Shown one piece after another: positions 19,666-30,070 of a stretch of DNA of 64,000 nucleotides. This DNA comes from Streptococcus penaeicida (GTDB lineage: Bacteria > Bacillota > Bacilli > Lactobacillales > Streptococcaceae): positions 114,959 through 178,958 of the forward strand of contig NZ_LOCM01000006.1 of assembly GCF_002887775.1 (NCBI RefSeq), read 5' to 3'. Each line of letters begins with the position of its first letter. The first letter of the stretch is position 1. Made by a program: the position numbers and the translations under genes. The notes beneath the pieces are model-generated. The model searched no databases. It saw nothing but the letters and a program-made list of their open reading frames with translations, and had not been told where the DNA came from.

Positions 19666-20916
19666 ATGACAATAATTGATCAATTGGGGAGCCAAGCTAA
19701 AAAAGCTAGCTCAGAATTACTAAAATTATCAACTAGCCAAAAGAATAGCTTTTTAATGCGCTTAGCCAACGACTTGGTTGAACAGAGTGCAATAATTATG
19801 GCTGAAAACCAAAAAGATATGGCTAAGGCTAAAGAGCACGGAATTTCAGATATTATGCTGGATCGCCTTCTTTTAACTGAAGAACGCATTAAGGGAATTG
19901 CGGAAGGAGTTAGACAGGTAGCTGAATTACAAGATCCTATTGGTCAAGTTCTTAAGGGTTACACCAATTTAGATGGCTTAAAAATTCTTCAAAAAAGAGT
20001 TCCTCTTGGGGTGATTGCCATGATTTTCGAAAGCCGTCCTAATGTTGCTATTGATGCTTTTAGTTTGGCTTTTAAAACCAATAATGCCATCATTCTGAGA
20101 GGTGGTCGAGATGCCTTAAACTCTAATATGGCCTTAGTAAAGGTTGCAAGACAGAGTCTAGAAGCTATGGCAATCACACCTGACGCCATTCAATTATTGG
20201 AGGATCCTTCACACGACTTAGCTGAAGAATTGATGGCGGCTACTGCCTACGTAGATGTCTTGATTCCACGTGGTGGTGCTCGGCTTATTCAAACCGTTAA
20301 AGAAAAAGCGAAGGTGCCGGTCATTGAGACAGGGGTCGGCAATGTTCATATCTATGTAGATGCTTCGGCTGATTTGGAGATGGCGACTAATATAGTGATT
20401 AATGCCAAAACACAAAGGCCTAGTGTTTGCAATGCTGCTGAGAGTTTAGTTATTCACCGCGATGTTGCCAAAACTTTTATTCCACAATTGGAAGAAGAGA
20501 TTTCAAAGGTGCACGCAGTTGAATTCCGTACTGAGGAAGAAGCTTTAGCTTTATTTAAAAATGCGACTCTTGCTAGTGAAGAAGATTTCGGCATGGAATT
20601 TTTGGACTATATTATGTCGGTTAAAATAGTTGATTCCTTAGAAGATGCAATTGACTGGATTAATCGTTATAGTAGTCATCACTCGGAAGCAATTATTACC
20701 AAAGATTTATCGGCAGCTGAATGTTTCCAAGATCAAGTTGATGCTGCAGCAGTTTATGTCAATGCTTCAACCCGCTTTACTGATGGTTTTGTTTTTGGAC
20801 TTGGTGCCGAAATAGGGATTTCAACGCAAAAAATGCATGCAAGAGGACCAATGGGCTTAGAAGCTTTAACAAGTAGTAAATATTATATCAAAGGAAACGG
20901 CAATATTCGTCAATAG
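19666..20916 (+). CDS. proA: Glutamate-5-semialdehyde dehydrogenase (gamma-glutamyl phosphate reductase)
   Basis: Second enzyme of proline synthesis; NADPH-dependent reduction of glutamyl 5-phosphate. The protein has 416 residues with an aldehyde-dehydrogenase fold, including the [16 protein letters not shown] segment and the catalytic Cys in [14 protein letters not shown] near residue 255. The start at 19666 follows AAGGGAGAG; upstream in-frame ATG 19615 lies inside proB and is rejected. It forms an operon with proB. Confidence 0.95.
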   Translation: MTIIDQLGSQAKKASSELLKLSTSQKNSFLMRLANDLVEQSAIIMAENQKDMAKAKEHGISDIMLDRLLLTEERIKGIAEGVRQVAELQDPIGQVLKGYTNLDGLKILQKRVPLGVIAMIFESRPNVAIDAFSLAFKTNNAIILRGGRDALNSNMALVKVARQSLEAMAITPDAIQLLEDPSHDLAEELMAATAYVDVLIPRGGARLIQTVKEKAKVPVIETGVGNVHIYVDASADLEMATNIVINAKTQRPSVCNAAESLVIHRDVAKTFIPQLEEEISKVHAVEFRTEEEALALFKNATLASEEDFGMEFLDYIMSVKIVDSLEDAIDWINRYSSHHSEAIITKDLSAAECFQDQVDAAAVYVNASTRFTDGFVFGLGAEIGISTQKMHARGPMGLEALTSSKYYIKGNGNIRQ

Positions 20917-20921
20917 AATAG

Positions 20922-20958
20922 AGAAGGATAGGGACTCTTAGGACCTGTCTTTCTTTTT
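20922..20958 (+). terminator. Terminator after proBA
   Basis: AGAAGGATAGG pairs over 11 positions (including G-U pairs) with CCTGTCTTTCT around an 11-base loop, then TTTT. Confidence 0.8.
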
Positions 20959-20979
20959 GTTTTCTAAATGTCTAAATTG

Positions 20980-20988
20980 TGTTAGAAT
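20980..20988 (+). promoter_or_regulatory. rsmH promoter giving a leaderless mRNA
   Basis: Extended -10 TGT-TAGAAT ends 7 bases before the ATG at 20996. No Shine-Dalgarno lies between, so the mRNA should begin at or next to the start codon. Confidence 0.65.
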
Positions 20989-20995
20989 TAAAGAT

Positions 20996-21946
20996 ATGAC
21001 TAAAGAATTTCATCATGTCACTGTCCTCTTGCATGAAACAGTTGACATGCTCCAAATCAAACCTGACGGGGTTTATGTCGATGCAACACTAGGTGGTGCG
21101 GGACATTCAGCCTACCTTTTATCACAGTTAAATGAAGATGGACATTTGTATTGTTTTGATCAAGATCAAAAAGCAATTGATAATGCCCAGATTTTTTTGG
21201 AGCCCTTTATTAAGAGAGGGATGGTTACCTTTATTAAGAATAATTTCCGCTATCTCAAGGAAGAAATGGCTGCACATGGAGTGGAAACCATTGATGGCAT
21301 TCTATATGATTTAGGTGTTTCAAGTCCTCAATTAGATGAAAGAGAACGCGGTTTTTCCTATCGTCAAGATGCGCCTTTGGATATGCGTATGGACTCTGAT
21401 GCTTCCTTAACAGCTTATGAGGTTGTCAATGATTATAGTTTCAATGACTTAGTTCGTATCTTTTTCCGTTATGGTGAAGATAAATTTTCTAAGCAGATTG
21501 CTCGAAAAATAGAACAAGCAAGAGCGATTAAACCGATTGAAACAACAACAGAGCTAGCAGAAATTATTAAGTCAGCTAAACCAGCTAAGGAATTGAAGAA
21601 AAAAGGGCATCCAGCCAAGCAAATCTTTCAAGCCATTCGGATTGAAGTTAATGATGAATTAGGTGCGGCGGATGAGTCAATCCAAGCTGCAATGGATTTA
21701 TTGGCAGTAGATGGTCGCATCTCAGTAATCACATTCCATTCTCTTGAAGACCGCTTGACAAAACAACTCTTTAAAGAAGCAAGTACTGTTGATATTCCAA
21801 AAGGAATTCCTATTATTCCTGAAGAAATGAAACCTAAATTTGAACTTGTTTCGCGGAAGCCTATTTTACCAAGTCAAGAAGAATTAGCTGAGAACAACCG
21901 TGCTCACTCAGCTAAATTACGGGTGGCCAGAAAAATTCGGATGTAA
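20996..21946 (+). CDS. rsmH: 16S rRNA m4C1402 methyltransferase
   Basis: SAM-dependent enzyme (formerly MraW) that N4-methylates C1402 of 16S rRNA; first gene of the division/cell-wall cluster. The protein has 316 residues, starts with [14 protein letters not shown], has the SAM motif [10 protein letters not shown], and shows [11 protein letters not shown] and SFHSLEDR. The frame extends to ATG 20957, but that part has no homology and overlaps the promoter. It is followed by ftsL after 5 bases. Confidence 0.95.
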   Translation: MTKEFHHVTVLLHETVDMLQIKPDGVYVDATLGGAGHSAYLLSQLNEDGHLYCFDQDQKAIDNAQIFLEPFIKRGMVTFIKNNFRYLKEEMAAHGVETIDGILYDLGVSSPQLDERERGFSYRQDAPLDMRMDSDASLTAYEVVNDYSFNDLVRIFFRYGEDKFSKQIARKIEQARAIKPIETTTELAEIIKSAKPAKELKKKGHPAKQIFQAIRIEVNDELGAADESIQAAMDLLAVDGRISVITFHSLEDRLTKQLFKEASTVDIPKGIPIIPEEMKPKFELVSRKPILPSQEELAENNRAHSAKLRVARKIRM

Positions 21947-21951
21947 ATGTT

Positions 21952-22275
21952 ATGAATAATGAAAAAAGAACGCAAGCAGTAACCAGTGCTTTACAAAAGC
22001 AAATCAGAACTTTCTCCAGAATTGAGAAAGCTTTTTATAGTGCACTGATTATTACAGCAATTACCATGGCTGTTAGTATCATCTACTTGCAAAGTCGTAA
22101 ATTACAATTGCAACAAGATATTACTACCTTAAATAGTCAAATTTCTGATAAGAAGACTGAATTAAACAATGCTAAACAGGAAGTTAATGAACTTTCACGT
22201 CGTGATCGCATTGTTGATATCGCTAAAAAAGCTGGTCTGTCCAATCGTACCGATAATATTAAGAAGGTTGACTAA
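21952..22275 (+). CDS. ftsL: Cell division protein FtsL
   Basis: Bitopic division protein of 107 residues: a basic cytoplasmic N terminus, one membrane helix near residues 27-48, then an extracellular coiled coil (SRKLQLQQDITTLNSQISDK and on, with a heptad pattern). It forms the FtsL-DivIC-FtsQ complex that activates septal synthesis. It sits between rsmH and pbpX with almost no gap, the standard streptococcal arrangement. Confidence 0.9.
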   Translation: MNNEKRTQAVTSALQKQIRTFSRIEKAFYSALIITAITMAVSIIYLQSRKLQLQQDITTLNSQISDKKTELNNAKQEVNELSRRDRIVDIAKKAGLSNRTDNIKKVD

Positions 22276-22278
22276 GCT

Positions 22279-24531
22279 ATGAAAAGACTACAAAAACTAT
22301 TTTTAGATTACGTCATCCAAGGGCGAAAAACACCTGTAAAAAATCGTGAACATGTTGGTCAAAACATGATGATTTTGAGCATTTTCTTGTTTTTCGTTTT
22401 TATTATTAATTTTGTAATTATTATTGGAACTGACCGCAAATTTGGCGTTGATTTAAGTCAAGGTGCCAAACAAGTTTATCAAGAAACGGTTACCGTTCAG
22501 GCTAAGCGTGGGACTATCTATGACCGAAATGGCGTTGCTATAGCAGTAGACTCAACAACTTATAGTATTTATGCTGTCTTGGACAAGTCATTTGTCTCAG
22601 CGACAGGAGAAAAACTCTATGTTCAGCCTAAACAGTTTGACAAAGTTGCTGATATTTTGACAAAAGAATTAGGCATGAAAAAGAAAAATGTCCTAAGTCA
22701 GTTAAAACAAAAAGGTCTCTTCCAAGTTTCCTTTGGAACATCTGGATCAGGAATCTCTTTTAGTAAAATGACAACCATTAGAAAAGAGATGGAAAAGGCT
22801 GGAATCAAAGGGGTTGCTTTCTCTACAAGTCCAGGTCGGATGTATCCAAATGGAACTTTTGCTTCAGAATTAATTGGCTTAGCAGCTTTAACAGAAAATA
22901 AAGATGGTAGTAAGAGCCTAATTGGTAAGACAGGTTTGGAAGCTGCACTTAATGATATCCTTTCTGGTAAAGATGGAACCATTATCTATGAAAAAGATAA
23001 GAATGGTAATACACTTTTAGGAACAGGAAAAACGGTTAAGAAAGCTGTTGATGGAAAAGACGTCTATACAACTTTATCAGAACCAATTCAAACATTCTTA
23101 GAAACAAGAATGGATGCTTTTCAAAGTGAAACAAAAGGTGTCTTAGCCAGTGCTACCTTAGTTAATGCTAAAACTGGTGAAATTCTAGCAACCTCACAAA
23201 GACCGACATACAATGCAGATACCCTTGAAGGTTTAAATAATAAGAAGTACAATTGGAAGAGTGCCCTTTATCAGAATAACTTCGAACCAGGATCGACAAT
23301 GAAGGTCATGACCCTGGCAGCTGCTATTGACAATGGTGTCTTCAAACCCAATGATGTCTATAGTAATGCAAATGGCATAAAAATAGCTGATGCAACTATC
23401 CAAGACTGGTCTATTAATGAAGGTATTTCGACTGGTCAATATATGACTTATGCCCAAGGTTTCTCCTATTCTAGTAATGTTGGGATGACTAAATTAGAAC
23501 AAAAAATGGGTAATAAGACCTGGTTGGACTATTTAACTAAATTTAAGTTTGGTTATCCAACACGTTTTGGTACTGGTGATGAGGAATCGGGTATTTTCCC
23601 ATCGGACAATATTGTTACTCAAGCCATGAGTGCTTTTGGACAAGGGATCAGTGTGACTCAAATTCAAATGTTAAGAGCATTTTTGGCAATCGCTAATAAT
23701 GGTTCAATGCTAGAACCGCAATTCATCAACCAGATTTATGATCCAAATAGTGCGACCTATCGTACGGCTAAAAAAGAAGTTGTTGGGAAACCTGTTTCAA
23801 AGAAAGCAGCTAGTGAAACCCGTGAATATATGGTTAACGTAGGGACTGACCCAGTTTTTGGTACCTTATATTCACAATCAACTGGACCAATTATTAAAGT
23901 CGGAAGCATGCCAGTATCAGTTAAATCAGGAACAGCCCAAATTGCCAAAGAGGATGGTAGTGGCTATATTGAAGGTGGTAAAACCAATTATGTCTTCTCT
24001 GTAGTCGCAATGGTTCCTTCTGATAATCCAGATTTCATCATGTATGTGACTATCCAACAACCTGAACATTGGAGTGGTATGTTCTGGGCGGATGTTATTA
24101 ATCCTGTTCTTGAAGAAGCTTATTTAATGCAAGATACATTATTAAAGCCAAGTCAGGAATCAGCAAATAAATCAACACCATATTATCTACCGGATTTTAT
24201 TGGTCAAAAACCAGGACCGACAGCTGATGAATTACGTCGCAATTTAGTTCAACCAATCGTTCTCGGAAACGGTGACAAAATTGTTAAGATGTCAAAAGCT
24301 AAGAATACTAACTTACCTAATAATGAACAAATACTCTTATTAACAAGTCACTTAGAGTTAATGCCCGATATGCATGACTGGACCAAAGAAAATGTTAAAA
24401 AGTTTGCAAAATGGTCAGGTATTGAGGTACAATATAAAGGTTCGAAAAAAGGAAGAGTGATTAGCCAATCCATCGAACCTGGAGAATCACTTAAGAAAAT
24501 ATCAAAAATTAAAGTAAAACTAGGAGATTAA
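22279..24531 (+). CDS. pbpX: Penicillin-binding protein 2x, septal transpeptidase
   Basis: Class B PBP of 750 residues that cross-links septal peptidoglycan with FtsW. It has a membrane anchor near residues 30-51, then the dimerisation domain beginning [12 protein letters not shown]. The transpeptidase motifs are STMK near residue 339, SSN in YSSNVGM, and KSG in [10 protein letters not shown] near residue 550. Two PASTA repeats end the protein, starting at [10 protein letters not shown] and ending at KIKVKLGD. Substitutions around these motifs give beta-lactam resistance in other streptococci; the motifs here look ancestral. Confidence 0.96.
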   Translation: MKRLQKLFLDYVIQGRKTPVKNREHVGQNMMILSIFLFFVFIINFVIIIGTDRKFGVDLSQGAKQVYQETVTVQAKRGTIYDRNGVAIAVDSTTYSIYAVLDKSFVSATGEKLYVQPKQFDKVADILTKELGMKKKNVLSQLKQKGLFQVSFGTSGSGISFSKMTTIRKEMEKAGIKGVAFSTSPGRMYPNGTFASELIGLAALTENKDGSKSLIGKTGLEAALNDILSGKDGTIIYEKDKNGNTLLGTGKTVKKAVDGKDVYTTLSEPIQTFLETRMDAFQSETKGVLASATLVNAKTGEILATSQRPTYNADTLEGLNNKKYNWKSALYQNNFEPGSTMKVMTLAAAIDNGVFKPNDVYSNANGIKIADATIQDWSINEGISTGQYMTYAQGFSYSSNVGMTKLEQKMGNKTWLDYLTKFKFGYPTRFGTGDEESGIFPSDNIVTQAMSAFGQGISVTQIQMLRAFLAIANNGSMLEPQFINQIYDPNSATYRTAKKEVVGKPVSKKAASETREYMVNVGTDPVFGTLYSQSTGPIIKVGSMPVSVKSGTAQIAKEDGSGYIEGGKTNYVFSVVAMVPSDNPDFIMYVTIQQPEHWSGMFWADVINPVLEEAYLMQDTLLKPSQESANKSTPYYLPDFIGQKPGPTADELRRNLVQPIVLGNGDKIVKMSKAKNTNLPNNEQILLLTSHLELMPDMHDWTKENVKKFAKWSGIEVQYKGSKKGRVISQSIEPGESLKKISKIKVKLGD

Positions 24532-24532
24532 C

Positions 24533-25540
24533 ATGTTTTTAACGATTACAGCAGCCATAATATCTTTGATATTAACTGCTACAGCCATGCCATTTTTTAT
24601 AAAGTTCTACCAAATGAAAAAAATTGGTGGACAACAAATGCATGAAGATGTTAAACAACATTTAGAAAAAGCGGGCACACCTACAATGGGTGGAACTATC
24701 TTTCTTCTAGTTGCCAGTTTACTGTCACTTTTCTTTGGCCTACTCATGTTTAAAGAATGGAGTCATCTAGGTTTAATTACTGGTATTTTAGCGGTCATTC
24801 TAATCTATGGATTCATTGGTTTCTTTGATGATTTTTTGAAAATCTTTAAGCAAATCAACGAGGGTTTAACAGCTAGACAAAAAATGTTCTTACAAATTGT
24901 TGGCGGTTTAATTTTCTATTTTCTACATGTCGCTCCAAGTAACATTGATTCCGTTAACATTTTAGGTTACCATTTCCACATTGGTTTCCTCTATCTTTTC
25001 TTTGTACTATTTTGGATTGTTGGCTTCTCAAATGCCGTAAACTTGACAGATGGTATTGATGGCCTTGCTTCCATATCAGTCGCAATAAGTTTATCAACTT
25101 ACGGCATCATTGCTTATATCCAAAAACAATTTGATGTTTTACTTCTAATTGCCATCATGATTGGTGCTCTGATTGGTTTCTTTTTCTTTAATCGCAAGCC
25201 TGCAAAGGTCTTTATGGGTGATGTTGGCAGTTTAGCCTTAGGTGCCATGCTAGCAGCTATTTCCATAGCTTTGCGACAAGAATGGACCTTATTGCTTGTA
25301 GGGCTAGTCTATGTACTGGAAACAAGTTCCGTTATGATGCAAGTTTCTTATTTTAAATACACTAAGAAAAAATTTGGTGAAGGACGACGTATTTTTAGAA
25401 TGACGCCTTTTCATCATCACCTTGAACTAGGTGGCCTTTCTGGCAAAGGCAATCGCTGGTCAGAATGGAAAGTTGATGCTTTCATGTGGAGCATAGGGGC
25501 TCTGGCAAGTCTTTTTGTTCTTGCATTCCTCTATTTATAA
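24533..25540 (+). CDS. mraY: Phospho-MurNAc-pentapeptide transferase
   Basis: Polytopic membrane enzyme of 335 residues with about ten helices; transfers phospho-MurNAc-pentapeptide from UDP to undecaprenyl phosphate to make lipid I. Conserved cytoplasmic motifs are PTMGGTIF, the catalytic-site [29 protein letters not shown] and the His-rich MTPFHHHLE. It starts one base after the pbpX stop and ends the cluster at a strong terminator. Confidence 0.96.
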   Translation: MFLTITAAIISLILTATAMPFFIKFYQMKKIGGQQMHEDVKQHLEKAGTPTMGGTIFLLVASLLSLFFGLLMFKEWSHLGLITGILAVILIYGFIGFFDDFLKIFKQINEGLTARQKMFLQIVGGLIFYFLHVAPSNIDSVNILGYHFHIGFLYLFFVLFWIVGFSNAVNLTDGIDGLASISVAISLSTYGIIAYIQKQFDVLLLIAIMIGALIGFFFFNRKPAKVFMGDVGSLALGAMLAAISIALRQEWTLLLVGLVYVLETSSVMMQVSYFKYTKKKFGEGRRIFRMTPFHHHLELGGLSGKGNRWSEWKVDAFMWSIGALASLFVLAFLYL

Positions 25541-25549
25541 AATAAAAAG

Positions 25550-25580
25550 AAGAGGCTAGGACCGAATCCTAGCCTCTTTC
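25550..25580 (+). terminator. Terminator after mraY
   Basis: AAGAGGCTAGGA pairs perfectly with TCCTAGCCTCTT around CCGAA. Confidence 0.9.
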
Positions 25581-25632
25581 AAAACTATTACCGTTATGCA
25601 AATTGACTGGGTCAATCGAAGTCTCTCTCCTT

Positions 25633-25661
25633 TTGCTTGTCCGAAACAATCATGTTATAAT
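25633..25661 (+). promoter_or_regulatory. Promoter of the DEAD-box helicase gene
   Basis: TTGCTT (25633-25638), 17 bp, TATAAT (25656-25661), with TG at 25653-25654 making an extended -10. Confidence 0.8.
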
Positions 25662-25682
25662 GAGAAAGAAAAAGAGGTTACT

Positions 25683-27026
25683 ATGTCATTTAAAGATTAT
25701 AATTTTAAAAACTATATTCAGAAAGCGTTAGAAGAAATTAACTTTACTGAGCCCACTGAAGTCCAAAAAAAATTGATTCCAATTGTCAATTCAGGCAGAG
25801 ATTTAGTCGGAGAATCCAAAACAGGATCGGGAAAAACACATACCTTCCTATTGCCAATTTTTGAAAAGTTGGACGAAGAAAGTAAAGATGTTCAAGTTCT
25901 GATTACTGCTCCAAGTCGTGAATTAGCAACACAAATTTTTGATGCAGCTAAGCAATTAGCAAGTTATTCGGAAAAAGAAATTCGTCTTGCCAATTATGTT
26001 GGTGGAACGGATAAGCTCCGTCAAATTGAAAAATTAAAAGTTTCTCAACCCCATATTGTTGTTGGGACACCTGGTCGTATCTACGACTTGGTTAAATCAG
26101 GCGACTTAGCTATCCATAAAGCAACAACTTTTGTCGTGGATGAAGCTGATATGACTATGGATATGGGATTCTTAGATACTGTTGATAAGATTGCATCTGC
26201 CTTACCAAAAGCTGTTCAAATTTTGGTCTTTTCAGCAACAATTCCCCAAAAGTTACAGCCATTCTTGAAAAAATATTTAAGTAATCCTTTAATTGAACAA
26301 ATTAAAATGGAGACGGTAATTGCCGATAATATTGATAACTGGCTTGTTTCTACTAAAGGGCGTGATAAAAATGCACAGATTTTTGACATTTTAAAAACCA
26401 TGCAACCTTATCTGGCCATGATTTTTGTTAATACCAAAGAACGAGCCGATGAATTACACGGTTATATGGTTGCTAATGGGCTTAAAGTAGCGAAAATTCA
26501 TGGAGGCGTTCCGCCGCGTGAGCGTAAACGGATTATGAATCAAGTGAAGAAGCTTGATTTCGAATATATTGTTGCGACGGATTTGGCAGCTCGTGGAATT
26601 GATATTGAAGGTGTCAGCCATGTCATCAATGATGCTATCCCACAAGACTTGTCATTCTTTGTGCACCGGGTGGGCAGAACTGGTCGTAACGGTCTTTCGG
26701 GCACAGCGATTACCCTATACCAACCAAGTGACGACTCAGACATTAAAGAGTTGGAAAAATTAGGTATCGCTTTTGTTCCTAAGGTTCTCAAAAACGGTGA
26801 ATTCCAAGATACTTATGATCGAGACCGCCGTAATAACCGTGAAAAATCTTATCAGAAACTTGATACTGAGATGATTGGTTTGGTTAAAAAGAAAAAGAAA
26901 AAAGTCAAACCAGGCTATAAGAAAAAAATCCAATGGGTGGTTGATGAGAAGCGTCGTAAAGAACGTCGTGCAGAAGGTAAAGCACGTGGTCGTGCTGAAC
27001 GTAAGGCTAAAAAACAATCCTTTTAA
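25683..27026 (+). CDS. DEAD-box RNA helicase (CshB-like)
   Basis: ATP-dependent RNA helicase of 447 residues. Motifs in order: Q motif FTEPTEVQKKLIP, Walker A SKTGSGKT near residue 45, PSRELA, VGTPGRIYD, VVDEADM, SAT, and HRVGRTGRNG. A basic C-terminal tail rich in Lys and Arg probably binds RNA. The start at 25683 has AGAGG upstream and a consensus promoter; upstream in-frame ATG 25596 lies before the promoter and is rejected. A role in ribosome assembly or RNA turnover, often cold-related, is inferred from the family. Confidence 0.92.
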   Translation: MSFKDYNFKNYIQKALEEINFTEPTEVQKKLIPIVNSGRDLVGESKTGSGKTHTFLLPIFEKLDEESKDVQVLITAPSRELATQIFDAAKQLASYSEKEIRLANYVGGTDKLRQIEKLKVSQPHIVVGTPGRIYDLVKSGDLAIHKATTFVVDEADMTMDMGFLDTVDKIASALPKAVQILVFSATIPQKLQPFLKKYLSNPLIEQIKMETVIADNIDNWLVSTKGRDKNAQIFDILKTMQPYLAMIFVNTKERADELHGYMVANGLKVAKIHGGVPPRERKRIMNQVKKLDFEYIVATDLAARGIDIEGVSHVINDAIPQDLSFFVHRVGRTGRNGLSGTAITLYQPSDDSDIKELEKLGIAFVPKVLKNGEFQDTYDRDRRNNREKSYQKLDTEMIGLVKKKKKKVKPGYKKKIQWVVDEKRRKERRAEGKARGRAERKAKKQSF

Positions 27027-27031
27027 CAAGC

Positions 27032-27060
27032 AAGCATCAATCTTAGGATTGGTGCTTTTT
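27032..27060 (+). terminator. Terminator after the helicase gene
   Basis: AAGCATCAATC pairs with GATTGGTGCTT (one G-U pair) around 4 bases, followed by T residues. Confidence 0.88.
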
Positions 27061-27157
27061 GCTATAGGTATTCCTAAAGGTCGTGATAGAAATTTGCTAT
27101 TTTTCAAAGAACTATACTTTTGTTAAACTATCTGTACTATTAACAAGGAGTATTAAA

Positions 27158-27991
27158 ATGATTAAATATAAAAAAATTCTTAATAAAGCTTTCTTTCTCT
27201 TGGCTGGGTTAGCCTTAGCTTTTATGATGACAAGTAAGAGCCAAGCACAAGAAAAAGAGGTTATTACTGTAGCAACAGATGCGGCAACTAAGCCTTTTAC
27301 TTACCAAGATGGTAAAAACTTGACTGGTTATGATATTGAACTACTAAAGAAAATTTTTAAAAATTCTAAAAAATACCAATTAAAATTTGAAACAGTAGCT
27401 TTCCCATCAATTTTATCTGGTATTGATGCTGGTCGTTACCAGATAGCTGCCAATGATTATGGATATAGTGAAGAACGGGCAGAGAAATATCTTTTTTCTA
27501 AGCCACTTTCTAAATCAAATTATGCCATTGCGACAAAAGGGAATAAAGATTATAAGTTTCTAAAAGACTTAGCTGGTAAAAAGACTCAAGGTATGTCCGG
27601 TGCTATTTACATGCAAGTTTTGGAAAAATGGAATAAAAAACATCCAAATCAAAAACCAATTGATCTTTCTTATGCTTCAGGATCAACACCCTTTACTCAA
27701 AGATTACAAATGCTAGAAAGTGACCAATTAGATTTTCTTTTCTATGATGCTATTTCATTAAAAACAGCAATAAAAGATCAGGGGTTTGATTTGAAAATCT
27801 CAACTTTAAAAGAAGAAATCGGTGATGACAAAGATGGATTGGAATACTTTATTTTTGCGGATGATTCTAAAGGTAAAGAATTACAAAAGTTTGTCAATAA
27901 AGGTTTGGTAAAATTGAAAAAATCTGGGGAATTGAAAAAACAAAGTCAGAAATTCTTTGAAGGCGATTTTGTATCAGAACTCAACTATTAG
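27158..27991 (+). CDS. Amino acid ABC transporter substrate-binding protein
   Basis: Extracellular solute-binding protein family 3 (polar amino acids), 277 residues. The N terminus is basic, then hydrophobic, ending SKSQAQE with a signal peptidase I-type Ala-x-Ala-like site; there is no lipobox Cys, unlike most Gram-positive binding proteins. The mature part starts with VITVATDAATKPFTYQDGKNLTGYDIEL, given here only as its start and end features: substrate loop TDAA...PFTY and TGYDIEL. The start at 27158 has AAGGAG. Permease and ATPase genes follow. Specificity (for example Cys, Gln, Arg) cannot be read by eye. Confidence 0.88.
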   Translation: MIKYKKILNKAFFLLAGLALAFMMTSKSQAQEKEVITVATDAATKPFTYQDGKNLTGYDIELLKKIFKNSKKYQLKFETVAFPSILSGIDAGRYQIAANDYGYSEERAEKYLFSKPLSKSNYAIATKGNKDYKFLKDLAGKKTQGMSGAIYMQVLEKWNKKHPNQKPIDLSYASGSTPFTQRLQMLESDQLDFLFYDAISLKTAIKDQGFDLKISTLKEEIGDDKDGLEYFIFADDSKGKELQKFVNKGLVKLKKSGELKKQSQKFFEGDFVSELNY

Positions 27992-28134
27992 TCTTATTAA
28001 TGAGGCTAAAATAGAAATAAGTCTATTACAATGTGATAGGCTTTCTCTATTGCCTTCATTAGTTCTTTCTATTTTACAGGTCTTCTTTGCCGTGCTAAAC
28101 TTAAATGATATTGATAGGAGTAAAAGGGGAAGTT

Positions 28135-28938
28135 ATGCCATATATTACATTAGCAAGTTCATGGTCTTGGTTTGATCAACTGATAAAACTTATTCCAGAA
28201 GGTAAGCTTTTTAGCTGGAAGGCTGTTTTTGATGCACTGCCAGATATTATCCAAAGATTGCCAATCACCCTTGGTTTAACGGTTGTAGGCGCTATTTTTG
28301 GTCTTTTATTGGCCCTTGTTTTTGCCATTGTTAAAATTAACCGCGTCAAAGTGCTATATCCAATTCAAGCTGTCTTTGTTAGCTTTTTAAGAGGAACACC
28401 AATATTAGTTCAATTGATGTTGACATATTATGGTATTCCCCTTTTCTTAAAATACTTGAATATCACTTATGGGCTCCATTGGAACATCAATGCCATTCCA
28501 GCTGCAGTTTTTGCTATAACAGCCTTTGCCTTTAATGAAGCTGCCTATACAAGTGAAACAATTCGGGCAGCTATTTTGTCTGTTAATCAAGGAGAGATTG
28601 AGGCTGCTCGAAGTTTGGGAATGACTCCTAGTCAAGTTTATCAAAGAGTTATTATTCCAAACGCAGCAGTCATTGCAACGCCAACCTTAATTAATGGCTT
28701 GATTGGTTTAACCAAAGGGACATCTTTAGCCTTTAATGCTGGTATTGTTGAGATGTTTGCTCAAGCTCAAATTTTGGGTGGGGCGGATTATCGCTATTTT
28801 GAACGTTATATTTCGGTAGCTTTAGTTTATTGGTTTATTAGTTTCTTGATTGAACAATTAGGTAACTATATTGAGAAAAGAATGGCTATTGCAGAACCAA
28901 TAAGGTCTACTGATAGAGTAGTGGGGGATTTACGCTAA
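28135..28938 (+). CDS. Amino acid ABC transporter permease
   Basis: Membrane subunit of 267 residues of the HisM/GlnP family, about five helices. The EAA cytoplasmic loop reads GEIEAARSLGMTPSQ, and FLRGTPILVQL is the usual family segment. The frame opens at 28105 but the AAAGGGGAAG at 28123-28132 supports the ATG at 28135. About 140 non-coding bases separate it from the binding-protein gene, and its stop overlaps the ATPase start, so at least these two are coupled. Confidence 0.9.
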   Translation: MPYITLASSWSWFDQLIKLIPEGKLFSWKAVFDALPDIIQRLPITLGLTVVGAIFGLLLALVFAIVKINRVKVLYPIQAVFVSFLRGTPILVQLMLTYYGIPLFLKYLNITYGLHWNINAIPAAVFAITAFAFNEAAYTSETIRAAILSVNQGEIEAARSLGMTPSQVYQRVIIPNAAVIATPTLINGLIGLTKGTSLAFNAGIVEMFAQAQILGGADYRYFERYISVALVYWFISFLIEQLGNYIEKRMAIAEPIRSTDRVVGDLR

Positions 28939-29681
28939 TGATAAAAATAAGCCATTTGAGTAAATATTTTTCAGGGCAAAAAGTCTTAGATGACCTTAGT
29001 TTAGAAATTGAAAAAGGTCAAGTTATTGCTTTGGTAGGTGCTTCTGGTGCCGGGAAATCGACATTTTTGCGCAGTATGAACTACCTGGAAAAGCCAGATA
29101 AAGGTAGAATTGAGATTGATGATTTTGCTTTTGATTTTGAAAAAATCAAAAATGAGGACGTATTAATTCTACGGCGTAAATTAGCTATGGTTTTCCAACA
29201 ATTTAACTTGTTCGAGAGGCGAACAGCCTTGGATAACGTCAAAGAAGGTTTAATCATTGTCAAAAAACTCTCAGACAAAGAAGCGACAGCGATTGCCCGA
29301 GAAGAACTTGGAAAAGTGGGATTATCGGACCGAGAAAATCATTATCCAAGACACTTATCAGGCGGTCAAAAACAACGGGTTGCTTTGGCTAGAGCATTAG
29401 CCATGAAGCCAGAGGTTTTACTTTTGGATGAGCCAACTTCCGCTTTAGATCCTGAGCTAGTGGCTGAAGTTGAAAAAGCTATTGTTCAGGCAGCAAAAGC
29501 GGGTCAAACCATGGTTTTAGTTAGTCATGATATGGATTTTGTCGCTCAGGTGGCAGACCGGGTACTCTTTTTAGATAATGGGAAAATTCTAGAAGAGGGC
29601 AGTCCTGAAGAAATATTTAATCATCCTAAAGAGGAAAGAACCAAAGAATTTTTCAACAAGTTTTCCAAATCCTATGTTTAA
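28938..29681 (+). CDS. Amino acid ABC transporter ATP-binding protein
   Basis: Nucleotide-binding subunit of 247 residues of the GlnQ/HisP/TcyC family. Walker A GASGAGKST (about residues 34-42), Q-loop in FQQFNLF, signature LSGGQKQR, Walker B LLLDEPTSALDPE and switch VSHDM are all intact. It starts at the TAATG junction with the permease stop. It powers uptake of a polar amino acid with the two preceding gene products. Confidence 0.93.
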   Translation: MIKISHLSKYFSGQKVLDDLSLEIEKGQVIALVGASGAGKSTFLRSMNYLEKPDKGRIEIDDFAFDFEKIKNEDVLILRRKLAMVFQQFNLFERRTALDNVKEGLIIVKKLSDKEATAIAREELGKVGLSDRENHYPRHLSGGQKQRVALARALAMKPEVLLLDEPTSALDPELVAEVEKAIVQAAKAGQTMVLVSHDMDFVAQVADRVLFLDNGKILEEGSPEEIFNHPKEERTKEFFNKFSKSYV

Positions 29682-29692
29682 TGTGAGACTTT

Positions 29693-29730
29693 TGCTATAA
29701 TAGAATGGTCTAGGTTAGCCTGGACTTTTT
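29693..29730 (+). terminator. Terminator immediately preceded by an extended -10
   Basis: GTCTAGG pairs with CCTGGAC (one G-U pair) around TTAG, then T5 (29708-29730): terminator of the ABC operon. Just upstream TGC-TATAAT (29693-29701) is an extended -10; a transcript starting there would run straight into the terminator. Confidence 0.7.
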
Positions 29731-29786
29731 CTTGTGAAAGATTATTAATAAGTTTGAGCATTGGAATAGGATAGGTCGGAAGTTTA

Positions 29787-30011
29787 ATGGTTTTAGAATT
29801 ATTTAGTTTATACTTACAAGGACTTTTAATTGCGTTCATATTAGTTTTAGCAATTTGTTTACTATGGATCTTTCTTCGTGCTCGTTCTAAAAAAGACAAG
29901 ACAGCAATTGAAAAACAGGCCTTTCTCTACGATATTTTAATGATTGCTATTCTTTTAGTACCAGTTCTCTCTTTTGCGGTCATGGCAGTCCTTTTAGTTT
30001 TGAAATCATAA
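29787..30011 (+). CDS. DUF4059 family membrane protein
   Basis: Small membrane protein of 74 residues with two hydrophobic helices (about residues 7-30 and 47-71) separated by a strongly basic loop RARSKKDK. It matches the streptococcal DUF4059 family, commonly encoded just before trxB as here. The function is unknown. A GGAAG at about 29777-29781 serves as Shine-Dalgarno. Confidence 0.8.
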   Translation: MVLELFSLYLQGLLIAFILVLAICLLWIFLRARSKKDKTAIEKQAFLYDILMIAILLVPVLSFAVMAVLLVLKS

Positions 30012-30070
30012 AAATTGCTAAATAATCCTCAGATTGGTAAAATGTTGACAGAAATAATAAGGAGAAATCA

